A stretch of 25,852 nucleotides of DNA from Larix sibirica (Eukaryota; Streptophyta; Pinopsida; Pinales; Pinaceae), in NCBI GenBank assembly GCA_004151065.3, contig NWUY0304139064.1, positions 1 to 25,852 of the forward strand, given 5' to 3'. The notes under the pieces were generated by a model. The model saw only the letters and a list, made by a program, of their open reading frames with translations. It was not told the DNA's origin and made no database searches. Numbering within the stretch: position 1 is the first letter of the stretch; every line of letters begins with the position of its first letter. The position numbers were made by a program, and so were the translations under genes. Of this stretch, positions 1-10,594 are shown in pieces.

Positions 1-690
1 TCTAAGTCTAAGGTTGTTTCATGCGATCAATGCCCTGCTATTTAAGCTCGTTTCTATAGCTGTCCCGTACTTGCCTAAGCGCTTTCATCATCCAAGTGAT
101 CTAGTTCGTAAACATATAAGGTATAAGGGTAAGAACGTTTTATAAAGGCCATGCCTCCGCTCTAGCGATATATCCAAAGCGCGTAATGAATCCAAGTGGT
201 ATAGGGCATATAGGTCTTAAGGTGGAAAGGTAACACATCCAAGTCAGGAGTTGTATCATGCCTGCCATGTCATTCCGCCCGTTTCTCTAGCAGTCCCGTA
301 CCTTGCTCGCTTCCTTCATTAATCCAATGGGTATAGGGAAAGTGAGTAAACACATAAGTAAGAGGGGGAAAGTCTAAGGTTGTTTCATGCCATTCTGCCC
401 GGATACTAGAAGGGGGTTCCTAGCGATCGATATCTCTGAAGCGCCTCATTAATCCAATTGGTCTAGTGCATATAGTTCGTAAACACTTCAGTAAGGGAGA
501 AGGTAAAGGAAGGGTTTCATGCCTGTTATGCTATGTATCATTCTGCTCGGGTCTATAGCTACCGTACCTGCCTAAACGCTTAAGTCATCCAAGCCAAGTG
601 GTCTAGTTCTAACAGGTCTAGGTCTCTCTAGGTGGATACGTAGTTCGTAAACACATCCATAAAGAGGGTAGGTAAAAGGGTTAAAACAAA
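1..690. repeat. Degenerate tandem array, unit about 130 bp, about five copies
   Basis: The same ordered set of short motifs returns about five times. Each unit carries, in order, a 'gtttcatgc' block, a 'cattctgcccg' or similar block, a 'tagctgtcccgtacc' block, a 'cattaatccaagtggtcta' block and a 'gtaaacacataagtaag' block. Clear unit starts lie near 8, 131, 240, 371 and 497. The copies differ by many substitutions and small indels, and the second and fourth have altered middles, so this is an old array and not a recent amplification. No reading frame runs through it. The first unit begins almost at the window edge, so the array may continue to the left. Confidence 0.85.
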
Positions 691-1508
691 GCCAGCCAGG
701 CCAGCGAAATTTCCCGCATCGGTAATTACGTATATAAAATATAAGTCAATGGTAAGGGTTGGTTGATCCGGTCCCTCCCATCCCGGATCAATAAATAGCT
801 GTACCTCCGATTCATTAATCAAGATAGGGCAGGTCTTCTAATAATTGAGGTGGGTAACTATGAGGTTCAGGCATAAAAAGGGAAAGTGTATTCCTTCCTA
901 GCCAGTGGGTTTTTATGATGAATCCAAATCGTATTCTGATGCTAAGCCGGGACAATATTCCATAGTGGTACCCCCCATAATGAAGCAAGTGTTATCGAAC
1001 GCCTCTACGATCCTCGCCTATGAAAGCTGAAAGATAAGTTAATGAAGCCAGCCAGTCAAGGTTCGTTAATACGTACGCCCAGTTGGTAGCAAGCAGTAGA
1101 TAAAACAAAAATTTGCCTTCTGTAAAAGGTAATACAACTACAAGCAGTTAAAACGATCCAAGATAAAAGACTGGTGCTTGCTGTTCAACAACTGGCATTC
1201 ATTCATGCAGTAGGCATGAGCCGGTCCTCCCTCCATTTGAAAAGCTGATGAAATGCATGTTTTTTTTAAAGCTCACCTTTGTTTGTCGGGTGTCTGAGGC
1301 ATAATCATAATCCACCGTGTCATCGATCCAAAGCCAGGATACCTTTTCCTCACCACCAACAAGAAAGACATAAGTCCTTTTTATAGCCCATAGCCCGCAA
1401 ATTATAGCACCCCTGGTTTCCATATAGATCACTCCCCTGTTTCATTGCAGATTGATGAGGTCATATTGACTTTACCAGGAGATTGGCATTCCCCATAGCA
1501 GCTCTTAG
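691..1508. other. No recognisable gene
   Basis: I recognise no gene, RNA or mobile element here. A minus-strand frame is open from 1441 to 1199 (75-80 codons, GTG start at 1432, next ATG three codons on). It encodes an ordinary-looking, non-repetitive peptide with no motif I know. An upstream minus-strand frame ends at 1429 and overlaps its beginning, which would fit one frameshift in an older gene, but that upstream frame runs into the pyrimidine-rich array at 1509-1630, so the case is weak. Confidence 0.5.
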
Positions 1509-1630
1509 AACCCAGCCCTAAAACCTCCAAACTATACCCCTTACCTAGACCTCGACCCTCCACATAATCACAGCCCTCAACCCTAGATCTCTAATAAATA
1601 ATAGCCCTCTTCCTCGAGACCCTCGATCTC
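1509..1630. repeat. Degenerate pyrimidine-rich array (accctcga-type units)
   Basis: About 120 bp is dominated by variants of 'ccctagacctcgaccctc', such as 'cagccctaaaacctcc', 'ctagacctcgaccctcc', 'cagccctcaaccctag' and 'cgagaccctcgatctcc'. Purines and pyrimidines are strongly split between strands. The unit is about 15-20 bp and very irregular. It could be mistaken for plant telomere sequence because of one 'ccctaaa', but that motif is not repeated. Confidence 0.6.
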
Positions 1631-1666
1631 CTAGCGTCCGATCTTTATGCTCATACCTTGCCCCTT
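1627..1666 (+). repeat. Dispersed repeat, copy 1 of a pair with 4291-4329
   Basis: The 12-mer 'tctcctagcgtc' at 1627-1638 is followed 30 bp from its start by 'cttgcccctt' (1657-1666). The same two blocks, in the same order and with 29 bp spacing, occur at 4291-4302 and 4320-4329. The intervening bases have diverged. This is a short duplicated segment of unknown function. Confidence 0.6.
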
Positions 1667-4290
1667 CCTCTATAAAGGTCAGATCTAATGCGGTGAGGCT
1701 TCGTGATGGGGGGTACTCTGAAAAGGCATAATGTTATAATGGTAGGTAGAATGGGAGACTGCGAGTATGGGAAGCATTTTTGGTCTGCGCGAAAGCGAGA
1801 ATGCAGCAGGTCTGGGATAATGCCGTGGAAATGGGAATCTGGGGAATTTCTTGTAAGATGGGTCATTGGTGGTAACACCTATCCCGGAAGATGGGTCATT
1901 TTTTGTCTAAGTTATTTGACAACCACGCATAATAAACTTATCCAGGTGCATTGTAAGTAAGCATATGTGTGTGTTCTGAACCGTTAAACCAAGTATCCAA
2001 ACCGAGCCTTAGAGCAAGGGGGAGTATTCCAGCCCGAGTATACCAGCCCGCCCAGTCGAGCGGATTCTATCAGCGGAGTAGCACAACTCGGCTATGACTG
2101 GCATCGAAACTTGAAATCAAGTGGAACCTACCTGGCATAAACAATTGATCGAGAACGATATCAATGAGTCCTTGCCAAATAGAGAAGGCCAAATAATATA
2201 GAAGTCAGGAGCGTTTAGCTCTTGTACGCATCGGGCAAGAGGCGGAGCCCCATTCCAGCGAATTCTTACGACAACAAGGCTGCTAGCAGTATTGGATAGG
2301 TATTATATTGCATATATACTTTTACTTGTTCATTGTAAATACATATCATGCTAGTCAATCCAGAATATGTTAGGCGCTATTCCGCTAATCCAATGGGAGA
2401 GAGTGGGAGAAGCAAAAAGAAATAGCCTTGCTCTATGGAACTTTGTACATGAGACTACTAAGCAACAAGTGTATCTTGAAGACACCACGAAAAAAGGTCC
2501 TAAGCCATCATTATGCCAACTTACTTATCCAACCAATCTCCAATGGGAATCAAGGGGAATAGGCGCCTACATAGGGAGGAGATAGGACCTACGGAACACA
2601 TATACATAAGTTCCAACAACATAATAATAAATGAAAGCATGGCGAACAACCAATGCTATGGCAGGTCTAAACTCGCCGCATCGATACGCCCTTGCCTAAG
2701 TTCCAGAGATTGAAAGCCAGTGAAAGCCTTTGGACTAGCCACCATAGGGACTTCCGGTACTATAGCTCTATCTACAAGTCATATAGTTATAATCCCATTT
2801 AGCATTTAGTTAATTCTAATTTAGTGCAACTTGTTATTTAACTATTAGTAGTAACTAACCCCGAGTGGTTAAGACCTATTTCTTCAACTTGCTATGGGGT
2901 GTGCTGCCTATATGACCTGGGACTATGGAAGCTCTTCCTATACACCACCTAAAAAAAACTAGGCTATCCTATCTATCCTACTATAATTATAAGAAAATAG
3001 AATAAGCACTTCTAAGCTGCCGATCAGCAGGATTATTTGCCACTACGTCCATTTTTTGCTGGTAGGAAACCCTGGTAGGTGGGTTTATTCACTGCTGGTA
3101 CAAAATGCCAAGTTTAAACGCAAGGTTGAAATGGCTCTGTCGGGGCTCTTTGCCAAGTGTCGATGCCAGGTGGCGACAATGCCGGGATATGTCTCCTCCA
3201 TTCTCCTTTATATATATTATATATTGAATAAACTCCCTGAGCTCCAGCGAAGAAGTTCTTATGCCCTCTGGACAGTGGAGTGACCCTCTAGTTGCCTAGT
3301 CCATTAAATAGTTCATTGAGAATCATCAACTACGACTATTAAAAATAGAATTTGTGAAGGTAATAACTAGCTCATTTCCCCTTAGCCACTAGTGTTGTGC
3401 TAAGTAAAATATCCTCCCCTAGCCCATCCCAGCTATGACCACTGTAAAAGACTCCTGGCAAAGATTGGCAGCACTGCTGTTGGTTGTCATTGAGGCGTAT
3501 ACCCAGTGCATTGCATATAATGAGCCGGATAAATTGCTCTTGGTGTGCCACCATTGCTATTACTCTTAAAAAGGATCCATTCGTCCCCGTACTGTCGTGT
3601 TGGCCTGGGTGGATGTGTTATGTGGTTAAGTTTACTCGTAGGGTATGTGTTGAAGGGGTCGTTTTATCTTTTCTGTCGGCCCATGGGGTGCCTTACGCTT
3701 ACTGGGAATTGGGTGTACGTGGACTTTTCATATTTCCTTGGTGCCTTTGTACTGTTCATATGGGGTGATTTTGGTGGGAGTTGTACTTGTCGGGTTATGT
3801 GAATAAGTTTAGGGGGTATGCAGTAACTTGGAGCACGTACAAAAATAATCCATCGGTTATAAAAAACTTTCATATGCAACATGATACAACAAGGGATGCA
3901 AGGCATGAGTGCCTATGCGTAGTACTTATTAAGATATAGCCCTTTGCGGCCTTAATGGGGTTCCCATCATAATCAGTTCATAAGCCCCCCCTTCTGCAGC
4001 ACACGTTTTACAATGTAAGGTCCATTGCTGGAACCATGCTTACTAACTTTTTACTTTGCCCAACTCCATCTGGTTATTGCTTGCTAGACGAACCGAGGTG
4101 CGAAGCCCACCACAAACACAATGAACAACAGCGAGCAGTTCACCATATGGGCAAAAAAGTAAACCCCCTCGGCTGGCAAAGCTAGGATTGCAACAATGGA
4201 TAACTCCACATTCCCTGCCAGCAGAATCGGATCGGAATCAAAAGAAGTAGACTAGCCCTACTTCGTTCAGCAAAGAGAAAACTTCCTTTA
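1667..4290. other. Long gene-free stretch
   Basis: Nothing here matches a gene, tRNA, rRNA or mobile element that I know. Open frames are short (up to 94 codons at 3484-3768 on the plus strand) and overlap one another on both strands without domain signatures. Local AT-rich patches occur near 2300-2350, 2760-2860 and 3208-3230. A copy of the 'ggctatgactgg' motif that forms an array at 23211-23385 occurs at 2090-2100. I find no sign of conserved mitochondrial or plastid coding sequence. Confidence 0.6.
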
Positions 4291-4329
4291 TCTCCTAGCG
4301 TCTGATGAGCAACTTGTAACTTGCCCCTT
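4291..4329 (+). repeat. Dispersed repeat, copy 2 of the pair with 1627-1666
   Basis: This is the second copy of the two-block repeat. The first block is identical over 12 bp and the second over 10 bp, with 29 bp against 30 bp between block starts. Confidence 0.6.
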
Positions 4330-4627
4330 GACGTATTAAGGCGCCCAGCCTAAGGCGTAGGGAATTAGTAAATTCATGGAGTAACCTCTCCCTTTGGGTG
4401 ACGGCTCCTATCCTCGCCCCTTTAGAGCGTTTATCTATGATAACCGGGATTGTGCCAACAAGCATTTATGCCCGCAGCGTTTGCTTTGTACTTACCTTCT
4501 CCCTATATAATCCCGCCAAAAAGTCAGGTGAGTATAACAAGGATCGCAGGTTTCGTTGGATGAGCTCTTGGTTTACTGAGTCAGCAGTCTTGCTCCCATT
4601 GAGCAGTTAGTTTGCAGTCCATTGTGA

Positions 4628-4780
4628 TGGGCAGTATTATCCCTACAAAGTCAACAGTCTGCTGGGCAAACAGCCTACAATTGAATAGTGTTGGGTGAAA
4701 AAAAGAGAGCAGGTTTATTTTATGCTTGTCGCTTAAGCTGCTGCTGGCCAGAATCAGTCGACAGAGGGAGGTCTTGTATG
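4628..4780 (+). repeat. Dispersed repeat family A, copy 1
   Basis: The copy starts with 'gggcagt' and a 'caaagtcaacag' block, passes 'gggcaaacagcc', 'atagtgtt', a purine run 'gaaaaaaagagagcagg', then 'ttttatgcttg' and 'ggccagaatcagtc' plus 'gacagaggg'. The same blocks in the same order make up the copy at 17446-17632. Overall similarity is roughly three quarters by eye over the last 60 bp. No reading frame is shared between copies, so the unit is probably non-coding. Confidence 0.7.
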
Positions 4781-5762
4781 CAATGGGTTGGTTGGTTGCT
4801 TGCCGGAATAAGTAAACAGAGTTTTATGCAAATAAGTTAAGTGAAAAAAGAGAGGAGCAACAGACAATACATGAAAAAAAGTTGAAACCACCTTTGTTGT
4901 TGATGCACCACCTTTAGTCTAACCTTTCTCTTAGGTCTCCTGGCATACCTACATTTAACTTGTTCAGGCCCAGTCCGCTCAAGACGTATATAAGTGCTCT
5001 ACAACCCCTATACAAGGACAATCTACCTCTACTTGCATAAATATGTTTGAACTTGGACTCGATCGATACGTCTTTGCAACAGAAGAAATGATCTAACTCT
5101 ATATTCTTAGTTCTTAGCTTTAGTTCCATGCTCTCCGACAATCCAAAAGTGAAAGCCAGGTAGTTTCCATTCTTTTGAAAAGAGAAAGATAGAGTGAAAG
5201 CCTTCCTTACTAATGAATGCCCGCGCCTGCCTTGATAAAGGAAGGAAGAAGGGGCAGCATGGGAAAAAAGAGCACCAACCAATATCTATTTAATGGAACG
5301 AAGAATAATAGGATAGAGAGGTACAAGGATAGGTGTCATCTGAAAGCAGAGCAGAGAGAAGAGCCTGCTTATATTCAATGGGGTAATATAATAATAAAGT
5401 GAGTAATATCAGGGTGCGAGCTAGAATCAGAGGAGGGTAGGCCGGGGTTAGCATGGATAACTGGCTTACGCGTCAAGGTGTCTATTGTAAAGGCCTCTAT
5501 CGTGTGTGTTCCCCGGCCTCAAGTGTTAAGGCCTCTATCTAGTCCAAGCCTCCTCTATTGTTTCCATAAAGCGCAATGTCCCTCTAGTTCCCAATATTCA
5601 ATTATGTACACTTTATTTTCTTATTCAACATTAAGCCTTCTGTTAAAATCCTTATTCGCAAATCCACATTGCCTTCAGGACCCAATACCCATAGCTATTA
5701 TTGGTAGAGTGGGGCTAGGCTACGGCAACGGCAGCTACTATGGCGGATATGACAACAACGAC
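4781..5762. other. No recognisable gene; two open frames without domains
   Basis: The minus strand is open from 5282 to 4914 (122 codons, TTG as first start). The peptide is mixed in composition, has no clear membrane segment, and matches nothing I know. A plus-strand frame at 5478-5795 (105 codons) runs into the family A repeat copy at its 3' end, and its last 30 codons are rich in Gly, Tyr and Asn because of short sequence repetition. Neither has convincing signs of being a gene, and both are best treated as chance frames. Confidence 0.45.
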
Positions 5763-5866
5763 ACGCCAACAGCCAACGAACGTAGTGTGAGGTGAGGCGG
5801 GCCAATAGACGGATTATGTAGACGTGTTAGGTGCAAAAAGAAAGAGGTTTATGATCTGCTTGCCAG
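5763..5866 (+). repeat. Dispersed repeat family A, copy 2
   Basis: The copy contains 'gccaacagccaacgaacgta' followed by 'gtgtgaggtgaggcggg', 'ccaatagacgg', and then 'aggtgcaaaaagaaagagg' and 'tttatgatctgcttgccag'. The order agrees with the copies at 17446-17632 and, in reverse complement, at 7901-7963. The 'caacagatggacagatgg' block present in those copies is reduced here to 'caatagacgg'. Confidence 0.75.
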
Positions 5867-5979
5867 TTTATATATTATCTATTGCCGATGGCCGGTATAT
5901 GTCGCCAGATGGTCCCACAGAGAAGGTAATTAATACCCGCATTACCCATTATTACCACTTTACGTACGTCTGTCCACAT

Positions 5980-6678
5980 TCAACAATTTGCATTCCGCCT
6001 TAACCATCCCTCTTTACGCGCTTTCTGGAACCAATTATCATAATTCTCATTAAGTAAGCTTTCTGGAAACAATCCTCCATTTGGCCTTCTGTTCTTAAGA
6101 AAAGTAATATGTTGTTTTGGTGCCAGTATGTATTTTCTGGTTTCAAACACACTCTCATTAGCCATTTTCATCTTATCAGATTTACTTTTTATCCTAGGTA
6201 TGGGGATAAATCTATCATCAGGGCCTTCAAAATCTATTTTATTCCAAAACTTATTTCTACCCTATATTTACCTGATGAGCTCGCTGGAAAAGCAGCAATC
6301 CCATCTAAATTGAATGACTTAAAATCCTCAACAACATTGATGAGCAACATGCTCGTAAGTAATATATCGCTCATCAATAGCTGCGTTTGTTGAATTAATG
6401 GCACTTGGAACTAAAAGTATATTCTACGTGTTCATATACTCTTATCTCGCCATGGAGACTTGCTCCCCTGGATCTGATTCCACTAGCTCTACGATAAACA
6501 GGTTTTAATTGCATTTTACAACGTTTCACACTATTGCCTAGGGCGGATGGAAAAGCTACAATTACTGCAATTTATGGTCTGGGCTGGATGGTGGTACGGA
6601 TGACTTTGATTGATGGTGGCTTTTTTTGCTGGGAACCCGGCTGCTTGCTTTTTGGCTATAACTTACAACCCCGTTACG
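5980..6678 (-). pseudogene. Unidentified protein gene broken by three frameshifts
   Basis: Four consecutive minus-strand frames, each without stops, cover this region: 6678-6562, 6571-6395, 6410-6234 and 6261-5980. Each overlaps the next by 10 to 28 bases, and each switch is in the same direction (2 mod 3), as three single-base deletions would give. Together they cover about 230 codons. The first piece is rich in Ser, Lys and Pro. The second is basic and contains 'GEIRVYEHVEYTF'. The third contains 'VVEDFKSFNLDGIAAFP'. The last, 93 codons, is charged and Asn-rich with 'APKQHITFLKNRRP', ending in a TGA. The composition is balanced and unlike the low-complexity peptides read from nearby repeats. 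I do not recognise the family. A gene from a mitochondrial plasmid, a captured viral sequence or a nuclear gene fragment are all possible. The joins are my inference. Confidence 0.5.
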
Positions 6679-7029
6679 CTAGACTGTGACGCTACAACCT
6701 TTGTCTATACCCACCCGAGATCTTATCGATTTATAACCGTTTCTCTTTCTTTCCACCTGTATATAAATTTAGAACTGCCTGATCTATTCTATATACCTCA
6801 TAGCCCATTTGACCTACACAATACTAAGGCAACCCTGAGATCGGCAAGAGCAGCACCAATTGATTGAGATATTTATTAATTTATTAGTATCTTCGCCAAA
6901 CAAAGACACAAAGAAATTAATTAAGAGCAGCCGGATGAGAATTACTCTAACTGCCTTTATTTCATTTTATTTATGGGATCCCGGAGGTGGAGCTGGAGTC
7001 AATATACCAGAGCCAGTATTCCGGGAGGT
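6679..7029. other. No recognisable gene
   Basis: I see no gene or repeat of note. Plus-strand frames at 6610-6867 and 6860-7159 are short and lack domains. The first lies antisense to the broken gene ending at 5980, and is probably a by-product of it. Confidence 0.5.
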
Positions 7030-7240
7030 AGGAGGGGCGAGACCCTGGAACCATAAGCCCCAGTCCAACAGGTCCACTGGAAGGAATCATCAGTCTGTAA
7101 CCTTTCAACATGAGGAAGCCAGGTCCAACAATAAGTCAAACAAAAGAAGCAAACCTTGAACCTATCAACATAAAACCCATTAAACCTTTGCCTGTAATCT
7201 AGCACCTGTGTACAGAAGCCTTTAACCTGAAGGAACCATA
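7030..7240 (+). repeat. Degenerate array around 'gaagcc..aacct..caacat'
   Basis: Variants of one motif recur: 'gtaacctttcaacatgagg' near 7097, 'gaagcaaaccttgaacct' and 'atcaacataaaaccc' near 7146-7180, 'attaaacctttgcctg' near 7179, and 'gaagcctttaacctgaagg' near 7215, with 'ggtccaac' also recurring near 7072 and 7122. The spacing is irregular (about 35-60 bp). It is an old, loose array. Confidence 0.5.
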
Positions 7241-7900
7241 TGCCCTTACCTATTATCCATTGGCTTTAACCCAATAGCCTTTCTGGGGACCATCTCCTTC
7301 CTTATCGGCTACCACTTTCTATCAGCTGATATGACAACTGGCAATGCCCTATTGGTAATGCTCTCCTATCTTGGCTTTTCAAACTCGATGATGACACGGT
7401 GCTGCAATACAATAGAGGGTTTTTCCTCTGCGATGATGCAATTTTTGGCGCAGCTTCGATCTTCGTTCACTCTCTCTGGGTTTCCTCATTTTTTTGTCAC
7501 ATTGGCCTATGAGCGCGTCTAAAAGTAAAAAGATAACTGGTAAGACTTCCTGGTATAGGGCTGCTACAGAGAATGTGCTTTTGGCAGATGAAATAGTAAA
7601 GGGGTAGTTCATAGAGGCCGCAATACCTGACAGCTACTTTTGTGTTACTGGCTGGCTTCACCCAATTCATGGGTTGGTAAGTGACTCCATCCAACCAATA
7701 ACCCCGGGGCTTGTAAGGTAAAGTAACCATTCTTCCTCACTACGTGTATTCTTGGTGAGTGTATGTAGTAACAAAGCAGTGTTCTGTACCGTTCAGTAAT
7801 AATAATCCAAGAGACAAGCGTTAGCTATAAGCCCTCTCGTAATGTTTGCAAGTGGTAAACGGGCAATAGGACGATGGCACTAAGATAAGAAGGTATAAGG
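7241..7900. other. No recognisable gene
   Basis: Several overlapping short frames on both strands (60-80 codons) show no domain. No RNA gene or repeat of note is seen. Confidence 0.5.
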
Positions 7901-7963
7901 TTGTCTGTTGTCCATCTGTCCATCTGTTGAAGCACCTCACCTCACACGATACGTTGGCTGGTG
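7901..7963 (-). repeat. Dispersed repeat family A, copy 3 (inverted)
   Basis: Read on the minus strand it gives 'ccagccaacgtatcgtgtga', then 'ggtgaggtg', then 'caacagatggacagatgg' and 'acaacagac'. This matches the order in the plus-strand copies at 5763-5866 and 17446-17632. The inverted placement shows the family is not just a local tandem duplication. Confidence 0.75.
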
Positions 7964-8390
7964 CGGACGGCATGCAGGGTGCAGGAGAATAGAAAAGGAT
8001 CATACCAAAATCGTCGTTAAGGCTGGGTCGACCAGGAGGCGTACACTAGCAAGGTTCTAACCTACCTCGTTAACCTACTTGTAACGGCATACAGGGCCCC
8101 GAGCATTGTTGTTTGATGCAGCCCTTTATTCCTTCCCGTGGCGGTCTCTTCTTCAGCAATCATTATTCCTGGGGCAGACATATCAATTTATTCTCCCGGT
8201 CTATATAGGCGGGTCACCACCACAATGTGCTCCCAGGTCTCTCTCTCGAGCGGTATCCATCCTTCCTCATGGGTCGGTATAAATCCTTGCGATGCTGTGC
8301 CGTCCCGTAGCAGCCCTGTGCCATCCGCCCATACTGTACCGTGGAGGCTTTGGCTCATTCGGTTATGGGGTAGAGCGTTTTATGAGTAGA
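7964..8390. other. No recognisable gene
   Basis: I see nothing of note. A plus-strand frame at 8138-8389 (83 codons) has no recognisable domain. Confidence 0.5.
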
Positions 8391-8412
8391 GTTGTCTATA
8401 GAACTACTAGCT
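8391..8412 (+). repeat. Dispersed 22-bp repeat, paired with 18634-18655
   Basis: The segment begins 'gttgtctata' and agrees with 18634-18655 at 20 of 22 positions. Both are close to a 'ctatatgag/ctatatgaa' block and a g-rich 'cgggg' block, although in a different order, and 'aaaacactac' also occurs near both (8438 and 18937). This suggests a longer shared region that has since been rearranged. Confidence 0.55.
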
Positions 8413-8652
8413 ATATGAACAACGGGGAGGCTATATAAAACACTACTGGGCTAGATTAAGAACCAGTCGTCAAAAGGACCCTCCTTTAGTAACTTCCAGC
8501 TTTAGGAACAACCCGGGGAGTTTCTTATACTGGAATGACAAACACAGTGAGCACTGGTTATGACTGGCTCTTACTATGTGCTGTGAGTGCGCCCAATGCT
8601 GGTGATGTGCGTGTATGATTTATTGGGTATGTGGGAATGTTGGCAATGATAT

Positions 8653-8859
8653 AAAGCACTGGTCCTTTTCCTGGTATACATGTCTGGGCAGGGTGGAAAG
8701 AAAAGCAGTAAAAACCTCCTGAACACGGTGTAACGAGAACAGGTGGGCACGTCCAACTTATTTACTGTTAACGTCGAACAGTTCGCTTAGAATAATTACC
8801 TCATTCCTGGGCACGTGAGAATGAAGCAGGCACTAAAAACTACTCCTTTCCTGGTAACG
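8653..8859 (+). repeat. Two diverged copies of a 'cactggtccttttcctggta' block
   Basis: The first copy (8653-8676) and the second (8829-8859, with an 'aaaaacta' insertion) share 'cact' followed by 'cctttcctggta' or a near variant. They lie about 180 bp apart. Before the first, 'gtgggaatg' near 8631, and before the second, 'gtgagaatg' near 8816, also correspond. Weakly supported. Confidence 0.35.
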
Positions 8860-8880
8860 TACTGAACTGTTTCACAAAAC

Positions 8881-10362
8881 CTATTTTTGATGAAGCCAAA
8901 ATGCCAAATAAATGCAGAGGAAGGAAAAGGTCCAACTATAGAATATATTGAGCATAAACCCCTGCCTGCTGGAATAGGAGGCCTATTGTGACCGGTTCAC
9001 AATGTGAATTAATGGGCACTGACGACTAGGAGGCTGTTGTATATGCCCAACCCAGAGCTCTATATTTATTAGTTCATAACGATTCAACGGGTGGTTTAGT
9101 CTTGGGTATATTACGTAGATACTAAGGGGTCTTACCGGATAGTTTTATGTTATGTAGTAAATGAAAACTATAATGTGATCATAGATAGAAGAAGCTTTTG
9201 ATTAGTTTCAAATCGACGTAACAGCGGTGTACGCAAATCGACGGGGAACGGAAGTGATGAAGAGATCTTAGTAAAGATAATAAAGAGTGTTAACGTAGCC
9301 GCCTATCAATATGGTAATTTTGCTTAATGAAAGGTGGCATTCGGATCACGAGCATCAGACTTGTTGAGGTAAATTAACTAATGTAAAATGCAGAGGTTTT
9401 GAATGTGGAAGGGGAGATGTCCCAACCAGAGAACTCACATTACGGGTTTGAAACCCTACAGCTGGAATGGAAGGATGGATAGATGGGAGAGCATAGCGAA
9501 ATATCGCTGGATAAAAAGGGGAGGTTTGTATTGCGAATCATAGTTGGATGGCAAGGTTCGTTTCTCGATGCGAGTTCGGTCGAGCCCTCAATCAATGCAT
9601 CCTGCTCATCTCAGATAGAGTGGTGCCCTCTCATGGTCGGTGCCCTCACCAACCACTTCGCCAAACAAATTCACTAACGACTATAACGACTACCGCGAAC
9701 CCAACACTAACAGCTCTACTAGCCCCAACTAACGACAACTGCTGGAGAGCTTGCTTACTCGCTTGTCTTAGCCAAATAACTACACAACTCCAATAAATAC
9801 CGAATTAACTTTACCAGCGGATAGGTGCTGATCACGCAGAACACGTTATATACGTCGACTTACAATTTATTTGAAATAGAACAACGACCCAACCTACCAA
9901 ATTGAACTATTATATTGGTGGGCGCACCGATGAAGAGTGATTTATTAGATTGAGGGCACACATAGTTTTTTGAGCTGCTGGGGCGCGGGATGGCGTAAAA
10001 TAATTATTGGTTTTTAACAATTTACCCTCAGACACTCGCGGGTTGACCACCGGAGAGCAACAGAGATTTAGCATTTAATGTTTTTCGTGGATGGAGCATA
10101 TCATAGAATAACTGAAATACACCTGAGTTCCTGGATTCCGACTCTCGTGTCACTCAATCACTATGATTGTTCCACCAAAGAAGGGGTCTCGTGCATCAAG
10201 TACTTTGTGAAAAGCACTATGGTGAATTGCTTCTATGAAGAGAGACTATTATTTATCCTTACTGCTGTTAACTTTGACGGACCAAGTATGTCCCCTTTAA
10301 GTTCCGATCACAAAGAGAAGAGGAGGAGTCCTGCACTTCAATTTTTCACTTTTCAGCATTTT
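8881..10362. other. Gene-free stretch of about 1.5 kb
   Basis: I recognise no gene, RNA or mobile element. A plus-strand frame at 10078-10365 (95 codons) begins with ATG and has a natural-looking composition but no domain I know. It lies beside the retroelement remnant, on its 3' side, where an LTR would be expected. I could not find LTR ends (TG...CA with a polypurine tract) here. Confidence 0.5.
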
Positions 10363-10555
10363 TAAAGCTTATAATAAAGCTTTAAATAGGATAAAAGCTA
10401 AAATAAACAAAACAAGGCTTATATAAGAAAGCTATCAAGCAAAGGAAAGGGATAATAAAAATGCAAACATCAAAAGACGATAGAAATGAAAGAAATTTTT
10501 GAAAGTCAAAGCAAAAGCGAAAGCAATTAAAAGCAAACAACAAAAATAACCTAGT
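10363..10555 (+). repeat. A-rich tract with repeated (A)nGC units
   Basis: The plus strand is a purine-rich run in which 'aaagc' or 'aaaagc' recurs many times, for example 'aaagctttaaat', 'aaaagctaaaa', 'gaaagctatcaagcaaagg' and 'caaagcaaaagcgaaagc'. The minus strand, which is the sense of the adjacent retroelement, is correspondingly T-rich. It directly follows the 3' end of the integrase remnant. It may be part of the element's non-coding 3' region, but no homology supports this. Confidence 0.5.
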
Positions 10556-10594
10556 ATATAAAAACTAACCGAGCACTCACCATATGGTGGTCAG

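Noticed and set aside
1-690. CRISPR array
   Set aside because: The repeats are long, degenerate and contiguous, without uniform short repeats alternating with equal-sized unique spacers, and there are no cas genes.
1199-1441. Minus-strand frame as part of a second frameshifted gene with an upstream segment ending at 1429
   Set aside because: Only one frame switch is seen, and the upstream segment soon enters a pyrimidine-rich array that gives an artificial open frame, so the evidence is too thin to annotate a pseudogene.
10078-10365. 95-codon plus-strand ORF beside the retroelement, as an element-encoded antisense gene or LTR
   Set aside because: No LTR ends, polypurine tract or repeated copy at the 5' side could be found, and the peptide has no recognisable domain.
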